Shown here: piece by piece, positions 17,263-24,892 of the stretch
Layout: each line of letters starts with the position of its first letter
How positions within the stretch are numbered: position 1 is the first letter of the stretch
From: Coriobacteriaceae bacterium
GTDB lineage: Bacteria; Actinomycetota; Coriobacteriia; Coriobacteriales; Coriobacteriaceae
DNA: 64,000 nt
Reading direction: 5' to 3'
Assembly: GCA_902364975.1 (NCBI GenBank)
Contig: CABJFQ010000003.1
Span: 62,001 to 126,000 of the forward strand
Program-made: the position numbers and the translations under genes
Notes under the pieces: model-generated
The model's database searches: none
Told to the model about the DNA's origin: nothing
Seen by the model: the letters and a program-made list of their open reading frames with translations, nothing else

Positions 17263-17587
17263 GTCCACTACCCTGCCTTCTGTGTCGTATACGATCCGTG
17301 CGTTGCGCGGAATATCAGGTTGTTCCCACCAGCTGACCTGGTATTTGACCCCACACTTGCGCACCGGGGCGTTTGCTCGGGAGGCCGCAGCCACCTTCAC
17401 GACTGGCCCGCTCGCCCGCGAGGCGGTATTGCCCCAAAGAAAGTAGAACGGACGGTGCGGCTTACATCTAGGACGCGCCATGATCGCGCCGCGCGCACGC
17501 GGTCGCTTACGTGGATCCCTTTGACCGCGTCTGTCTTGGACTAGGGCGGGCATTTCGTCCGTCCGCAACCACAGCCTGGTAGGAACG
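17263..17587 (-). other. Long leader of the lipoprotein gene, possible structured RNA
   Basis: About 325 nt between the predicted start point and the ATG. It contains paired segments: ACGCGGTC with GACCGCGT (17486-17530 area), a GCGGACGG segment pairing with CCGTCCGT about 110 nt further on, and GC-rich hairpins. The coding reading through it has no family match and poor codon bias. It may be a 5' UTR or a separate small RNA; no known riboswitch, T-box, 6S or SRP signature could be confirmed. Confidence 0.4.
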
Positions 17588-17593
17588 TAGCGC

Positions 17594-17622
17594 ATTATAG
17601 CTAAGTTCAAGCTAAAGTTTAA
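17594..17622 (-). promoter_or_regulatory. Strong promoter upstream of the lipoprotein gene
   Basis: On the minus strand: -35 TTAAAC (17617-17622), 17-bp spacer, -10 TATAAT (17594-17599). Predicted start near 17587. Confidence 0.7.
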
Positions 17623-17695
17623 GGTTAGGGGCGTCATTCGCATCGCGAGTACAGATTTCGCAGGTCGGATTGGGCTATTCGTGCCTCTGTGAAGC

Positions 17696-17742
17696 CCGGA
17701 GCTCCCCTATGGGGAGCTCCGGGGCACCCTTCCTAGGGTGCC
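17696..17742. repeat. Two adjacent hairpins
   Basis: CCGGAGCTCCCC (17696-17707) with GGGGAGCTCCGG (17711-17722), and GGCACCCT (17723-17730) with AGGGTGCC (17735-17742). Both are perfect. They directly abut the left end of the 217-bp inverted-repeat element. No T-run, so not obvious terminators. Confidence 0.7.
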
Positions 17743-17743
17743 G

Positions 17744-17960
17744 TGGCCAAAAAATGGCAAATATGAGTACTGTCACCAATTTAGTAACAGGCAATTTTGG
17801 CCTCTCGGACAGATTTTGCGCTCAGTGTCGCCAACCTGATGCTTAGTTATTCCACATTTGTTTATTATCTTCTTACTTTATGCCGCCTCCGAGTCCTAAA
17901 TTCCTTGATTTTGCTGTTACTGATTTAGTGACAGTACTCATATTTGCCATATTTTGGCCA
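17744..17960. mobile_element. MITE-like element, copy A (217 bp)
   Basis: The two ends are long imperfect inverted repeats of about 47 bp: TGGCCAAAAAATGGC at the left and TGGCCAAAATATGGC as the reverse complement of the right, both continuing with AAATATGAGTACTGTCAC. The centre is AT-rich and non-coding. Two related copies are at 32303-32530 and 49285-49512. It lies 34 bp after the stop of the minus-strand gene at 17995. No transposase and no clear target duplication. Confidence 0.7.
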
Positions 17961-17994
17961 GGGCATATGATTAACCCCCTATTTTCGACGTGAA

Positions 17995-19104
17995 TTAGAC
18001 CGGCTTAAGCCCAAAACACGCCCGCAGCGTGTTAAGCAACGCCTCTTGCTTCTTCCTGCGAGCATCGACACGATTCCGGTACCGCTTTCGCATACGCTGG
18101 TGCATGCGCCATGCGAGCGCTTCCATCGCTTCCATGTCACAGAGCATTTCGTTGTTGACCGTCGCGACCTCGATTCCCATAGTAATCAAGCCCGTGTTGC
18201 GTTTTTCATCATGGATACGTCCCCTCCGAGAGGAATGGCCCAGCTCACCGTTGTATTCCAGGTCAAACCGGGCTGCCTCTTGATACGCATCGCAAACTGC
18301 ATGAGGCATCCCCGAGATTGCCTGCGCACGGTCATCGAACTCGACCTTGTAGTCGGTCTTAAAAGGTCCGCAGGCAAACCCGCCATAGGAAAACGGAAGC
18401 GAAAACAGGGCGAGCATGATGCACTCCATGGGCGAGAGCAGGTTTTCCGAAAGATAGGGACACAGACGCTGCAGCTGTTTGGCCACATTCCCCTTGCATG
18501 CCGCAAGGTAATCTGCCAGGCGATCGGGCGTCAGCGCCGGCTCGACTTCAAAGTAGCCCACGTCTGCTGGCTGGTCCTTGTCCTTTGCAAGTTTATTCGT
18601 AACAGGCGAGGTGTAGGGAGGCAGATACTTCCCGCGGTCGCTCAGTGAAATCTTAGAGCACAGCTCCTGGGCCAGGGCAAATGCCTGGATACAGCCGACC
18701 TCGCGGGCGATGGCAACACAAAGGGCCTCGGGAGATAGACTGTACACCCCCGGTTCCACCTCTAGAATCGAGCCGGCGGGCAACCCGGAGCATACGGACC
18801 AGCCCACGCCAGGCATGCGGCGGCGCTGCGCCGCAGATCCCACCAGCAAGCACAAATCCTCTTGCACCTCGCTGCTTGCGGCCCCAATCCGCACCAAGTC
18901 GGGAAGATAGATGTCCTCGGTCGAGGGCGACGACGTGCGCAGCACACGGCGCTCTTCATCGGGATCGAGGTCCTTCCAGCTTATGTAGCCCATCTGCCGG
19001 CGCTCGGCGCGCATCATGCGTAGCGCCGAGGCGCCTGTTAGGATTACGGAAGCCGCTAGCTGTTCGTCTGTCGGCTCGTTGCGCCGCTCAATCTTCACTG
19101 CCAC
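17995..19104 (-). CDS. Putative DUF559-like endonuclease-fold protein
   Basis: 369 residues. The GTG at 19104 is chosen because GGGGTGG lies just upstream and 10 nt separate it from the comF stop; the longer reading only covers comF antisense. The C-terminal region has ARFDLEYNGELGHSSRRGR, then HDEKRNTGLITMGIEVATVNNEML, which matches the pattern of DUF559/Vsr-like PD-(D/E)XK nucleases (D-x-E-Y-x-G, a His, then D..R...L...G..V..V). The N-terminal two thirds (about 1-250) has no recognised domain; its Cys residues do not form a clear zinc site. Family assignment is from motif reading only. Role unknown; a toxin or nuclease is possible. Confidence 0.55.
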   Translation of the reverse strand: MAVKIERRNEPTDEQLAASVILTGASALRMMRAERRQMGYISWKDLDPDEERRVLRTSSPSTEDIYLPDLVRIGAASSEVQEDLCLLVGSAAQRRRMPGVGWSVCSGLPAGSILEVEPGVYSLSPEALCVAIAREVGCIQAFALAQELCSKISLSDRGKYLPPYTSPVTNKLAKDKDQPADVGYFEVEPALTPDRLADYLAACKGNVAKQLQRLCPYLSENLLSPMECIMLALFSLPFSYGGFACGPFKTDYKVEFDDRAQAISGMPHAVCDAYQEAARFDLEYNGELGHSSRRGRIHDEKRNTGLITMGIEVATVNNEMLCDMEAMEALAWRMHQRMRKRYRNRVDARRKKQEALLNTLRACFGLKPV

Positions 19105-19114
19105 AAAACCACCC

Positions 19115-19921
19115 CTACCAAACACGTGCGATAGCAAGGCCATCGACTGCCGCAGCGCCGGCACGCTTGAGCTCCGCCGAGGCTGCTGCCATGGTCGCGC
19201 CCGTGGTGATAACGTCATCGATAAGCAGTAAGCGGCGGCCGTGCACGTCCTCAACCGTCTCGTACATGCCTTGGGCACGCTCGCGACGCTCCTCACGACC
19301 GAGTTCGCGCTGGTCGCCATGCCCGTACTTGACGAGGGCATCGAGCAGGGGAACACCCGACAGCTCGCAAAATGGGCGCGCAATGGCCTCCATATGATCA
19401 AAGCCACGCCGCCGAAACGCTGCCGCCGTCGCAGGCACAAACACCACCGCATCCGCACCGGACAGCACACCTCCGTAGCGATCGGGCGCTACGACCTGGG
19501 CATGCAGGGCGGTGTCGTAGAGCAGCTCCGCCAGATACGGCGCCAGGCGTCGCTCGCCCGCGTCCTTGTACGCTTTAATGATGCGCGGCAGCGGATGCGC
19601 ATAGACGGCGCACGCCAGGCAGCGGTCGAGCGCCTCCGCCATTGCCGAGGACGTGCCCTCGACCGAACACTCAGTGCACAGCAAATCCCCAAACGGGGCA
19701 CCGCATCGGGTGCAGCTATGACGTGGGTCGATGAGCGTGAGCGCGGCCAGGCAGTCTTGGCAAATAAGCGCACCGGCGCGCTCGCAGCCGGCACATCGTG
19801 TTGGCGACAATGCCTCGAGCGCCTCGCGTGCCACCCGCTCGGCAAACGGTAGTAATTCGTCCGCAAACGGTAGGGCACCGGCACCCTGCAGACAGCTCAA
19901 TATGTTCAGATGGCTCTTCAA
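19115..19921 (-). CDS. comF: ComF family phosphoribosyltransferase-like protein
   Basis: 268 residues. Four-Cys zinc module (CAGCERAGALICQDC, CTRCGAPFGDLLCTEC) at about 43-86, then a type I PRTase domain: AVVFVPATAAAFRRRGFDHME and the PRPP loop RLLLIDDVITTGATMAAAS. ComF supports DNA uptake in competent bacteria. The start appears to be TTG at 19921 with GGAGGG 8 nt upstream; that ribosome site lies within a perfect 12-bp hairpin. Downstream, a nuclease-like gene follows 10 bp after the stop. Confidence 0.9.
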   Translation of the reverse strand: MKSHLNILSCLQGAGALPFADELLPFAERVAREALEALSPTRCAGCERAGALICQDCLAALTLIDPRHSCTRCGAPFGDLLCTECSVEGTSSAMAEALDRCLACAVYAHPLPRIIKAYKDAGERRLAPYLAELLYDTALHAQVVAPDRYGGVLSGADAVVFVPATAAAFRRRGFDHMEAIARPFCELSGVPLLDALVKYGHGDQRELGREERRERAQGMYETVEDVHGRRLLLIDDVITTGATMAAASAELKRAGAAAVDGLAIARVW

Positions 19922-19924
19922 GAC

Positions 19925-19960
19925 ACAACCCTCCCTACGTTCGGTCGCAGGGAGGGTTGT
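19925..19960 (-). promoter_or_regulatory. Leader hairpin covering the comF ribosome-binding site
   Basis: ACAACCCTCCCT (19925-19936) and AGGGAGGGTTGT (19949-19960) are perfect inverted repeats. On the minus strand the 3' arm contains the GGGAGGG just before the TTG start, so folding would block initiation. It lacks a T-run, making it a poor terminator. Confidence 0.55.
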
Positions 19961-20023
19961 TGATTCGGCGCTATGATACCCCGATGCGCTCGGGGCAAGG
20001 CGGGCTAAATCCGCTCGCGGGCG

Positions 20024-21724
20024 TTATTCGCCGGCGGGCGGTTGTGGTGCGGACGAAGACGGGGTCGAGCCCTCGCCACCATCCTGGCGCGGCTTGCGGG
20101 AACGGCGACGGCGACGGCGCTTTTGACCCTGGTCGGCCGAGCCCTCGCCACCGCGATCCTCGCGCGGCTCGCGCTCGTCGCGAGCGGCGCCACGCGAAGC
20201 CTTAGCAGCCGCTCCCCCGCCATCTCCGGGACGACGGCGCGTGACCTTGACCTCGCCATCCGAGACCTGATCGGCCACGGAGGGCACTGAAGGCTTCTGC
20301 TGCGCGCCCGAGGAATGGCGACGGCGCGGACGCGGCGCGCGCTCATCCTCGCCACGTGACTTGCCGCCCTTGTCGGCAGACGCATCGGAGGCCGAGGCGC
20401 CCTTGGAAGCGGCACCAGCCTCGCGAGCAGCTGCGGCGCGGAAGGCGTCCTCGCGCTCCTCGCTCGACAGATGACGGCGGCGGCGACGTGTGGGGTTCAT
20501 GCCACCGCCGCGATTCTGCTGCTGGGGTTGCTGAACCTCGCGCTCGCGAGAGGCGTTCTTGCCCGCGGCTGCAGCCTCGGCAGCATCGCCCGAGCCCGCG
20601 CGCTTGCGACGACGACGGCCACCGGCGGCCTCCTCGGCCTCAGGCGTTGCGGCATTGCCACGGCCCTTTCCGCGGCCACGGCCCTCGCCCTGCCCCTGAC
20701 CGGCGCGAGCATCGGAATCGGCATCGCGACGACGGCGCTTGGGCATCGACGTACCGGCCAGACGGTCGGCGCTCGACAGGCCATCGCCCACGTCGACGCC
20801 GTTCTCGCGGTCGAGCTCCATGAGCGCCAGGCGCATCTCGGGCGACTCGATGCGCTCGAGCACGTCGCGCGTCACGCAGTCGGGGCGGCAGTTGCAGCCC
20901 TGCTCGGCGGCCTTCTTTTTGCAGCCCTCCGAGCAGGTCATATCGGCCAGGTTGACCTTAAAGACCTTGCCGTTCTCCAGGCGCAGCACCAGCTGCTCAC
21001 GCGGCGTGTCATATTCCTGAATACGCGCCTTGCCGAGCGGCGTATCGATGAGCGTCTTCTTTTTGGGCGCACGGCTCTTAAAGTCCTTGTACGCTTCGAA
21101 CTCATAGCGCAGGCAGCACATCAGGCGGCCGCAAACGCCGCTGATCTTGGAGGAATTGAGCGGCAGGTCCTGCTCTTTTGCCATGCGGATCGAGACGGGC
21201 TCAAACTGTCCGCCAAAGCGCGTGCAGCAGAGCTCCTGGCCGCACTGGGCATAGCCGCCCACCAGGCGAGTCTCGTCGCGCACGCCGATCTGGCGCATGT
21301 CGACGCGAATGTGCAGCGTCGAGGACAGATCCTTGACGAGCTGACGAAAATCGACGCGCTCCTCGGCCGCAAAGTAGAACACGGCCTTCTCGCCGCCAAA
21401 CAGGTACTCGACGCCGACCGGCTTCATCTCGAGGTCGAGCTCCTTGACCAGGCGACGGAAATCGACCATGGCCTCGTCGCCTTGGATGGCCAGATCATCG
21501 GCAAGCTGCAGGTCGATGTCGCTCGCCACGCGCAGCACGGGCTTGAGCGGCTGGCCGATCTCGTCTTGCGGTACCTCGAAGGGATCAGCCGTGACCAGGC
21601 CGATCTCGGTTCCGCGCTCGGTGGAGCAAATAGCGTAATCTGCCTCGAGGATATCCAGGTCCTGCGGGTCGAACCACAGGTCGCGCGAGGCGTAGGTAAA
21701 CTTAACGGGTACGACTAACGGCAT
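20024..21724 (-). CDS. ricT: PSP1-domain regulatory iron-sulfur protein RicT with long Arg/Gly-rich tail
   Basis: 566 residues. Residues 1-280 are RicT/YaaT: the PSP1 core (ILEADYAICSTERGTEIG, RVDFRQLVKDLSSTLHIRVD), and clustered Cys in CGQELCCTRFGG and GVCGRLMCCLRYE that hold an Fe-S centre in the RicAFT complex, which controls RNase Y-type mRNA maturation and competence. CSEGCKK and CNCRPDC add a further Cys cluster. From about residue 330 comes a 230-residue disordered tail with KRRRRR, GRGRGKGRG and RRRRRRSRK runs, absent from the Bacillus protein. Start overlaps holB by 10 bp. The tail may bind RNA (inference). Confidence 0.88.
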   Translation of the reverse strand: MPLVVPVKFTYASRDLWFDPQDLDILEADYAICSTERGTEIGLVTADPFEVPQDEIGQPLKPVLRVASDIDLQLADDLAIQGDEAMVDFRRLVKELDLEMKPVGVEYLFGGEKAVFYFAAEERVDFRQLVKDLSSTLHIRVDMRQIGVRDETRLVGGYAQCGQELCCTRFGGQFEPVSIRMAKEQDLPLNSSKISGVCGRLMCCLRYEFEAYKDFKSRAPKKKTLIDTPLGKARIQEYDTPREQLVLRLENGKVFKVNLADMTCSEGCKKKAAEQGCNCRPDCVTRDVLERIESPEMRLALMELDRENGVDVGDGLSSADRLAGTSMPKRRRRDADSDARAGQGQGEGRGRGKGRGNAATPEAEEAAGGRRRRKRAGSGDAAEAAAAGKNASREREVQQPQQQNRGGGMNPTRRRRRHLSSEEREDAFRAAAAREAGAASKGASASDASADKGGKSRGEDERAPRPRRRHSSGAQQKPSVPSVADQVSDGEVKVTRRRPGDGGGAAAKASRGAARDEREPREDRGGEGSADQGQKRRRRRRSRKPRQDGGEGSTPSSSAPQPPAGE

Positions 21725-22842
21725 TTCAGTGCCTTCCTGATATCGAACAGCATGACCTCGATGGCCAGCTGGGGAGTAACGTTTCTGGCGATGTTGCGCT
21801 CGGCGGTCGCGACCGCCTCGAGCGCCTGGGTGGCACCCGCAACATTGGTCGCGGCGGCAAGCCGACCGATCGTGTCGCGCACGTCCTCGTTCACCACGTC
21901 GGCTGCCTCGTCCTGAAGTGTCAGCAGCACGTCGCGCATGAGCGTCCGCGCGCTCGCCAGCGCTTCCATGATACCCGAACGCTCGCGCGCGTTGAGTTCG
22001 CGCTTGTTGCGGTCCTCAAGCTGCTTCAATGCTCCACGCGACAGGTAGTCGGCGTTTTGCTCGAGTACCTTTTCCTGCGTGGACTTGACCTCGGCAAGCG
22101 GCGCCTTGACGGCGACGATGAGCGACTTGGCGCGACTGAGCACGTCGGCCTCGTCGGCGGCAATGAGTGAGTCGATGGCACGGACCATCTGACGGCGGGC
22201 GTCCTGGCGCTCGGCGCTCTTAAGAAACTCGATGCCGCGTGTGGGGCTTCCCGCCACGGCGACCGCCATGCGGCAACGCGCAGGGTCCTGACCGGTGGCG
22301 CGGCTCACGGCCTGCGCGGCGACGGCGGGCGATACCAGCCGAAACGGCACACACTGGCAACGACTCACGATAGTGGGCAGCATCACGTCGGCCGAGGTGC
22401 CCAGCAAGATAAACATAACGCCCTCGGGCGGCTCCTCGAGCGTTTTGAGCAGTGCGTTGGCGGTGTTGGCACGCAGTTGCTCGGCACGGTCGATGATGTA
22501 GACCTTGGCCTTGGCACGGATGGGCGCCAGTGGCACGTCATCGAGCAGCTCGCGGGTCTGGGCAATGAGGTAACCCGTGGCGCTCTCGGGCGTGTAATAG
22601 TGCACGTCGGGGTGCGTATGGCGGGCGACGCGCACGCAGCTATCGCATGAGCCGCAGCCATTCTGCTCGCACAGGAAGGCTTGGGCGAGCGCCCACGCGG
22701 CGTCGAGCTTGCCCGCGCCGGGAGCGCCCAAAAACAGGTAGGCGTGCGATGCGCGACCGCTAGCGACGGCATTGGTCAAAAAGTCACGCACGCGCTCTTG
22801 GGTGTCGAGCTTGGCCAGCAGGCTTGCCTGAGCGGGGGCCAT
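21715..22842 (-). CDS. holB: DNA polymerase III subunit delta'
   Basis: 375 residues. Clamp-loader AAA+ subunit: LFLGAPGAGKLDAAWALAQ (Walker A), zinc Cys in CEQNGCGSCDSC, VYIIDRAEQLRANTANALLKTLEEPPEG (Walker B and Glu finger), and SRCQCVPFRL (SRC motif with the arginine finger). The ATG at 22842 lies 1 nt after the tmk stop with AGGAGG 10 nt upstream; the longer start is inside tmk. The tmk-holB-ricT order is conserved in Gram-positive bacteria. Confidence 0.93.
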   Translation of the reverse strand: MAPAQASLLAKLDTQERVRDFLTNAVASGRASHAYLFLGAPGAGKLDAAWALAQAFLCEQNGCGSCDSCVRVARHTHPDVHYYTPESATGYLIAQTRELLDDVPLAPIRAKAKVYIIDRAEQLRANTANALLKTLEEPPEGVMFILLGTSADVMLPTIVSRCQCVPFRLVSPAVAAQAVSRATGQDPARCRMAVAVAGSPTRGIEFLKSAERQDARRQMVRAIDSLIAADEADVLSRAKSLIVAVKAPLAEVKSTQEKVLEQNADYLSRGALKQLEDRNKRELNARERSGIMEALASARTLMRDVLLTLQDEAADVVNEDVRDTIGRLAAATNVAGATQALEAVATAERNIARNVTPQLAIEVMLFDIRKALKCR

Positions 22843-22843
22843 G

Positions 22844-23527
22844 TTACTCGGCCTCCTTGGCAAGCGCGGCGGCGACGGCTTCCTGCGGAATGTCGAGACC
22901 GTACGCGCGAACCTGCTCGACCGTCTTCTCGAAGACTTCCTCGACGGTCGTAGTGGCGTCGATGAGCTTTACGCGGTCTGGCTCCTCGGCAGCAATTGCG
23001 CAAAACCCCTCGTAGACACGCTCCTGGAATGCCATGCCCTTAGCCTCCATGCGATCTGCCGCGCCACGGGCTGCCATGCGTAGCGCCGCCTGCTCGGGCG
23101 TGATGTGGTAGACGAGTGTGAGCGCCGGGTGCGTTCCCGCGACGGCCAGGTTGTTGGCGTCGCGCACCATCTGGCGATCGAGGCCGTCGGCAAATGCCTG
23201 GTAGCAGGTCGTGGAATCGTAGAAGCGATCGCACAGGACCACCTTGCCGGCCGCAAGGGCGGGGGCTATGACCTCGTGCACCAACTGGGCACGCGCAGCC
23301 TCGTAGAGCAACAGCTCGCAGGTATCGCCCATCGCCGTGTTGGCGGGGTCGAGCAGCAGGGCGCGAATCTTTTCGCTGATGGCAGTGCCACCCGGCTCGC
23401 GCAGAGTTACGACCTGATAGCCAGCGAGTTCGAGCGCGCGGGCAAGCAGGCGCGCCTGCGTGGACTTGCCGGCACCGTCGACGCCCTCGAGCGTGATAAA
23501 GCTATGTTGAGCAGGCTCAAAAGCCAT
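22844..23527 (-). CDS. tmk: Thymidylate kinase
   Basis: 227 residues; phosphorylates dTMP to dTDP. ITLEGVDGAGKSTQARLLA is the P-loop, TLREPGGTAISEKIR the DR(E)-type motif, and VLCDRFYDSTTCYQAFADG the substrate region with the DRY-like motif. ITPEQAALRMAARGAADRME is the lid. First gene of the tmk-holB-ricT-comF run. Confidence 0.95.
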   Translation of the reverse strand: MAFEPAQHSFITLEGVDGAGKSTQARLLARALELAGYQVVTLREPGGTAISEKIRALLLDPANTAMGDTCELLLYEAARAQLVHEVIAPALAAGKVVLCDRFYDSTTCYQAFADGLDRQMVRDANNLAVAGTHPALTLVYHITPEQAALRMAARGAADRMEAKGMAFQERVYEGFCAIAAEEPDRVKLIDATTTVEEVFEKTVEQVRAYGLDIPQEAVAAALAKEAE

Positions 23528-23629
23528 GGGCGCAGCCCCTTCCTACAAGGCGCGTAAATGCAGATATATCAACCAAGCCATGATACCCCAGTGCTCGGCG
23601 CGTCCCCAATGGCTAAAGGCGCCTTTCCA

Positions 23630-23698
23630 AAGTTGCGGTGAAATAGGGACTGATTGAAGCTCTGAGACCGCCAAACAGTCCCTATTTCACCGCAACTT
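23630..23698. repeat. GGGAC-core palindrome 1
   Basis: A perfect 23-bp inverted repeat (23630-23652 and 23676-23698), arms containing TTGCGGTGAAATAGGGACTG, with a 23-nt spacer. It sits between the divergent tmk and zinc-ribbon genes. Confidence 0.8.
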
Positions 23699-23766
23699 AT
23701 GATGGGGAATTTTGGATGCTGGGTATAATCGTCGTATTGCATTGAAATGTGGCGAAAGGAGTGGCA

Positions 23767-24750
23767 ATGTCTCGGTATTGTGCCTCGTGCGGCAAGCGTC
23801 TTGCAGATGATGCCAAGTTCTGCACCTCGTGCGGTGCACCCGTTGAGCAAACAGCCGCGAGCGATAGCCAGCCCGCTTTTGAGCAGACCGGCTCCCTTGA
23901 TGCGCCGCAAGCCAAGGCGGACGACCCCCTCGCCTATAGCCCCGACCCCGCCGCAAGGACCGAGGCCGTCGAGACCACGCAGCGCATACCCGTCGCGAGC
24001 GGCTCGCCCCAACAGCAGCCGGCTCCCGCATACGCGCCCGCTTCGCCACAGACCCCCGCTTCCAAAAAGAGCGGCACCGGGCCGCTTATCGCCGTTATCG
24101 TTGTGCTGGTGGCGATCATCATCGCCCTGGTCATTTTCTTTGTGATCAAGCCTTTCGACAACGCCGGTACGCAGACGACCGCCGAGGTTACCAAGCTGCA
24201 CCACGATGTTGACGATGATGACCTTGAGCCTCTCGGCGATCCCAATAGCCTTTACGACGATGACGATGATGACGACGAGGATGGCGGCGAAGCAACGCTC
24301 TCTGAGCAGAACCTCTACCGCCGACTGAGCGAATACTACGACCTGCTCGAAGATCTCGACAGCCAGGTCCGTGGCTGCGCGCAGAACTTCAACGGCAACT
24401 ATCTGGAAGAGGATCGAACCACCCGTCAAAATCTCGCCGACGTCGCCGAGCGCACGGAGGACACCATCGAGCAGTATTACGACATCGTCGAGGACCTGGA
24501 CGTCCCGACGAGCTCCAAGAACTACAGCTCCTGGAAGGACATCATCGCCCTGTACGACGACCTGGATCACCGCATTGACGCAATCTGTGATGCCTGGGAG
24601 ATCAGCCTGAAATACGCCAAGCCTGCGGACCACAAGAATGAGATCGTGGCGCCGCTGTCGCGCGACAACGTGGCGGGCACCAATGACAATAAGTACCGCC
24701 TAGACTTTGAGGAGCGCTATCCCGGCGCCAAGCCTGTCGAGGTGAACTAG
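23767..24750 (+). CDS. Zinc-ribbon membrane protein
   Basis: 327 residues. N-terminal zinc ribbon (YCASCGKRLADDAKFCTSCG, residues 4-23), a Pro/Ala/Gln-rich linker, one membrane span (PLIAVIVVLVAIIIALVIFFV, about 105-125) and an outside part with an Asp-rich run of eight residues and helical segments (RRLSEYYDLLEDLDSQVRG). AAAGGAG sets the ATG at 23767. Such ribbon-TM proteins are common in coriobacteria; function unknown. Confidence 0.8.
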   Translation: MSRYCASCGKRLADDAKFCTSCGAPVEQTAASDSQPAFEQTGSLDAPQAKADDPLAYSPDPAARTEAVETTQRIPVASGSPQQQPAPAYAPASPQTPASKKSGTGPLIAVIVVLVAIIIALVIFFVIKPFDNAGTQTTAEVTKLHHDVDDDDLEPLGDPNSLYDDDDDDDEDGGEATLSEQNLYRRLSEYYDLLEDLDSQVRGCAQNFNGNYLEEDRTTRQNLADVAERTEDTIEQYYDIVEDLDVPTSSKNYSSWKDIIALYDDLDHRIDAICDAWEISLKYAKPADHKNEIVAPLSRDNVAGTNDNKYRLDFEERYPGAKPVEVN

Positions 24751-24767
24751 CGCTTTGTCGTTCCCGA

Positions 24768-24826
24768 GCCGGCAGTTAGGGACGTTCCTAAACTGCCGGC
24801 AGAAAAAGAACATCCCTAACTGCCGG
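24768..24826. repeat. GGGAC-core palindrome 2 (three arms)
   Basis: GCCGGCAGTTAGG (24768-24780), its inverse CCTAAACTGCCGGC (24787-24800) and a further inverse CCCTAACTGCCGG (24814-24826). The constant core GGGACGTTCC lies between the first two. Confidence 0.75.
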
Positions 24827-24828
24827 TC

Positions 24829-24870
24829 AAAAAAACGAGCGAGGATCGCGGGGTCCTCGCTCGTTTTTTT
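24829..24870. terminator. Bidirectional terminator between convergent genes
   Basis: ACGAGCGAGGA (24835-24845) and TCCTCGCTCGT (24854-24864) form an 11-bp stem flanked by seven A and seven T residues, so it can stop both the zinc-ribbon gene and the topoisomerase gene. Confidence 0.92.
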
Positions 24871-24892
24871 GGGCAATGTTTCGACTGCGCCG

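Noticed and set aside
17320..17350. ACCAGGTCAG in the leader suggested SRP 4.5S RNA
   Set aside because: The GGAAGGAAGCAGCC segment of domain IV is absent.
17263..17481. A 70-codon reading starting MARPRCKPHRPFYFLW in the lipoprotein leader
   Set aside because: It joins the lipoprotein frame but has no ribosome site, unusual codons and no family; it would push the signal peptide inside the protein.
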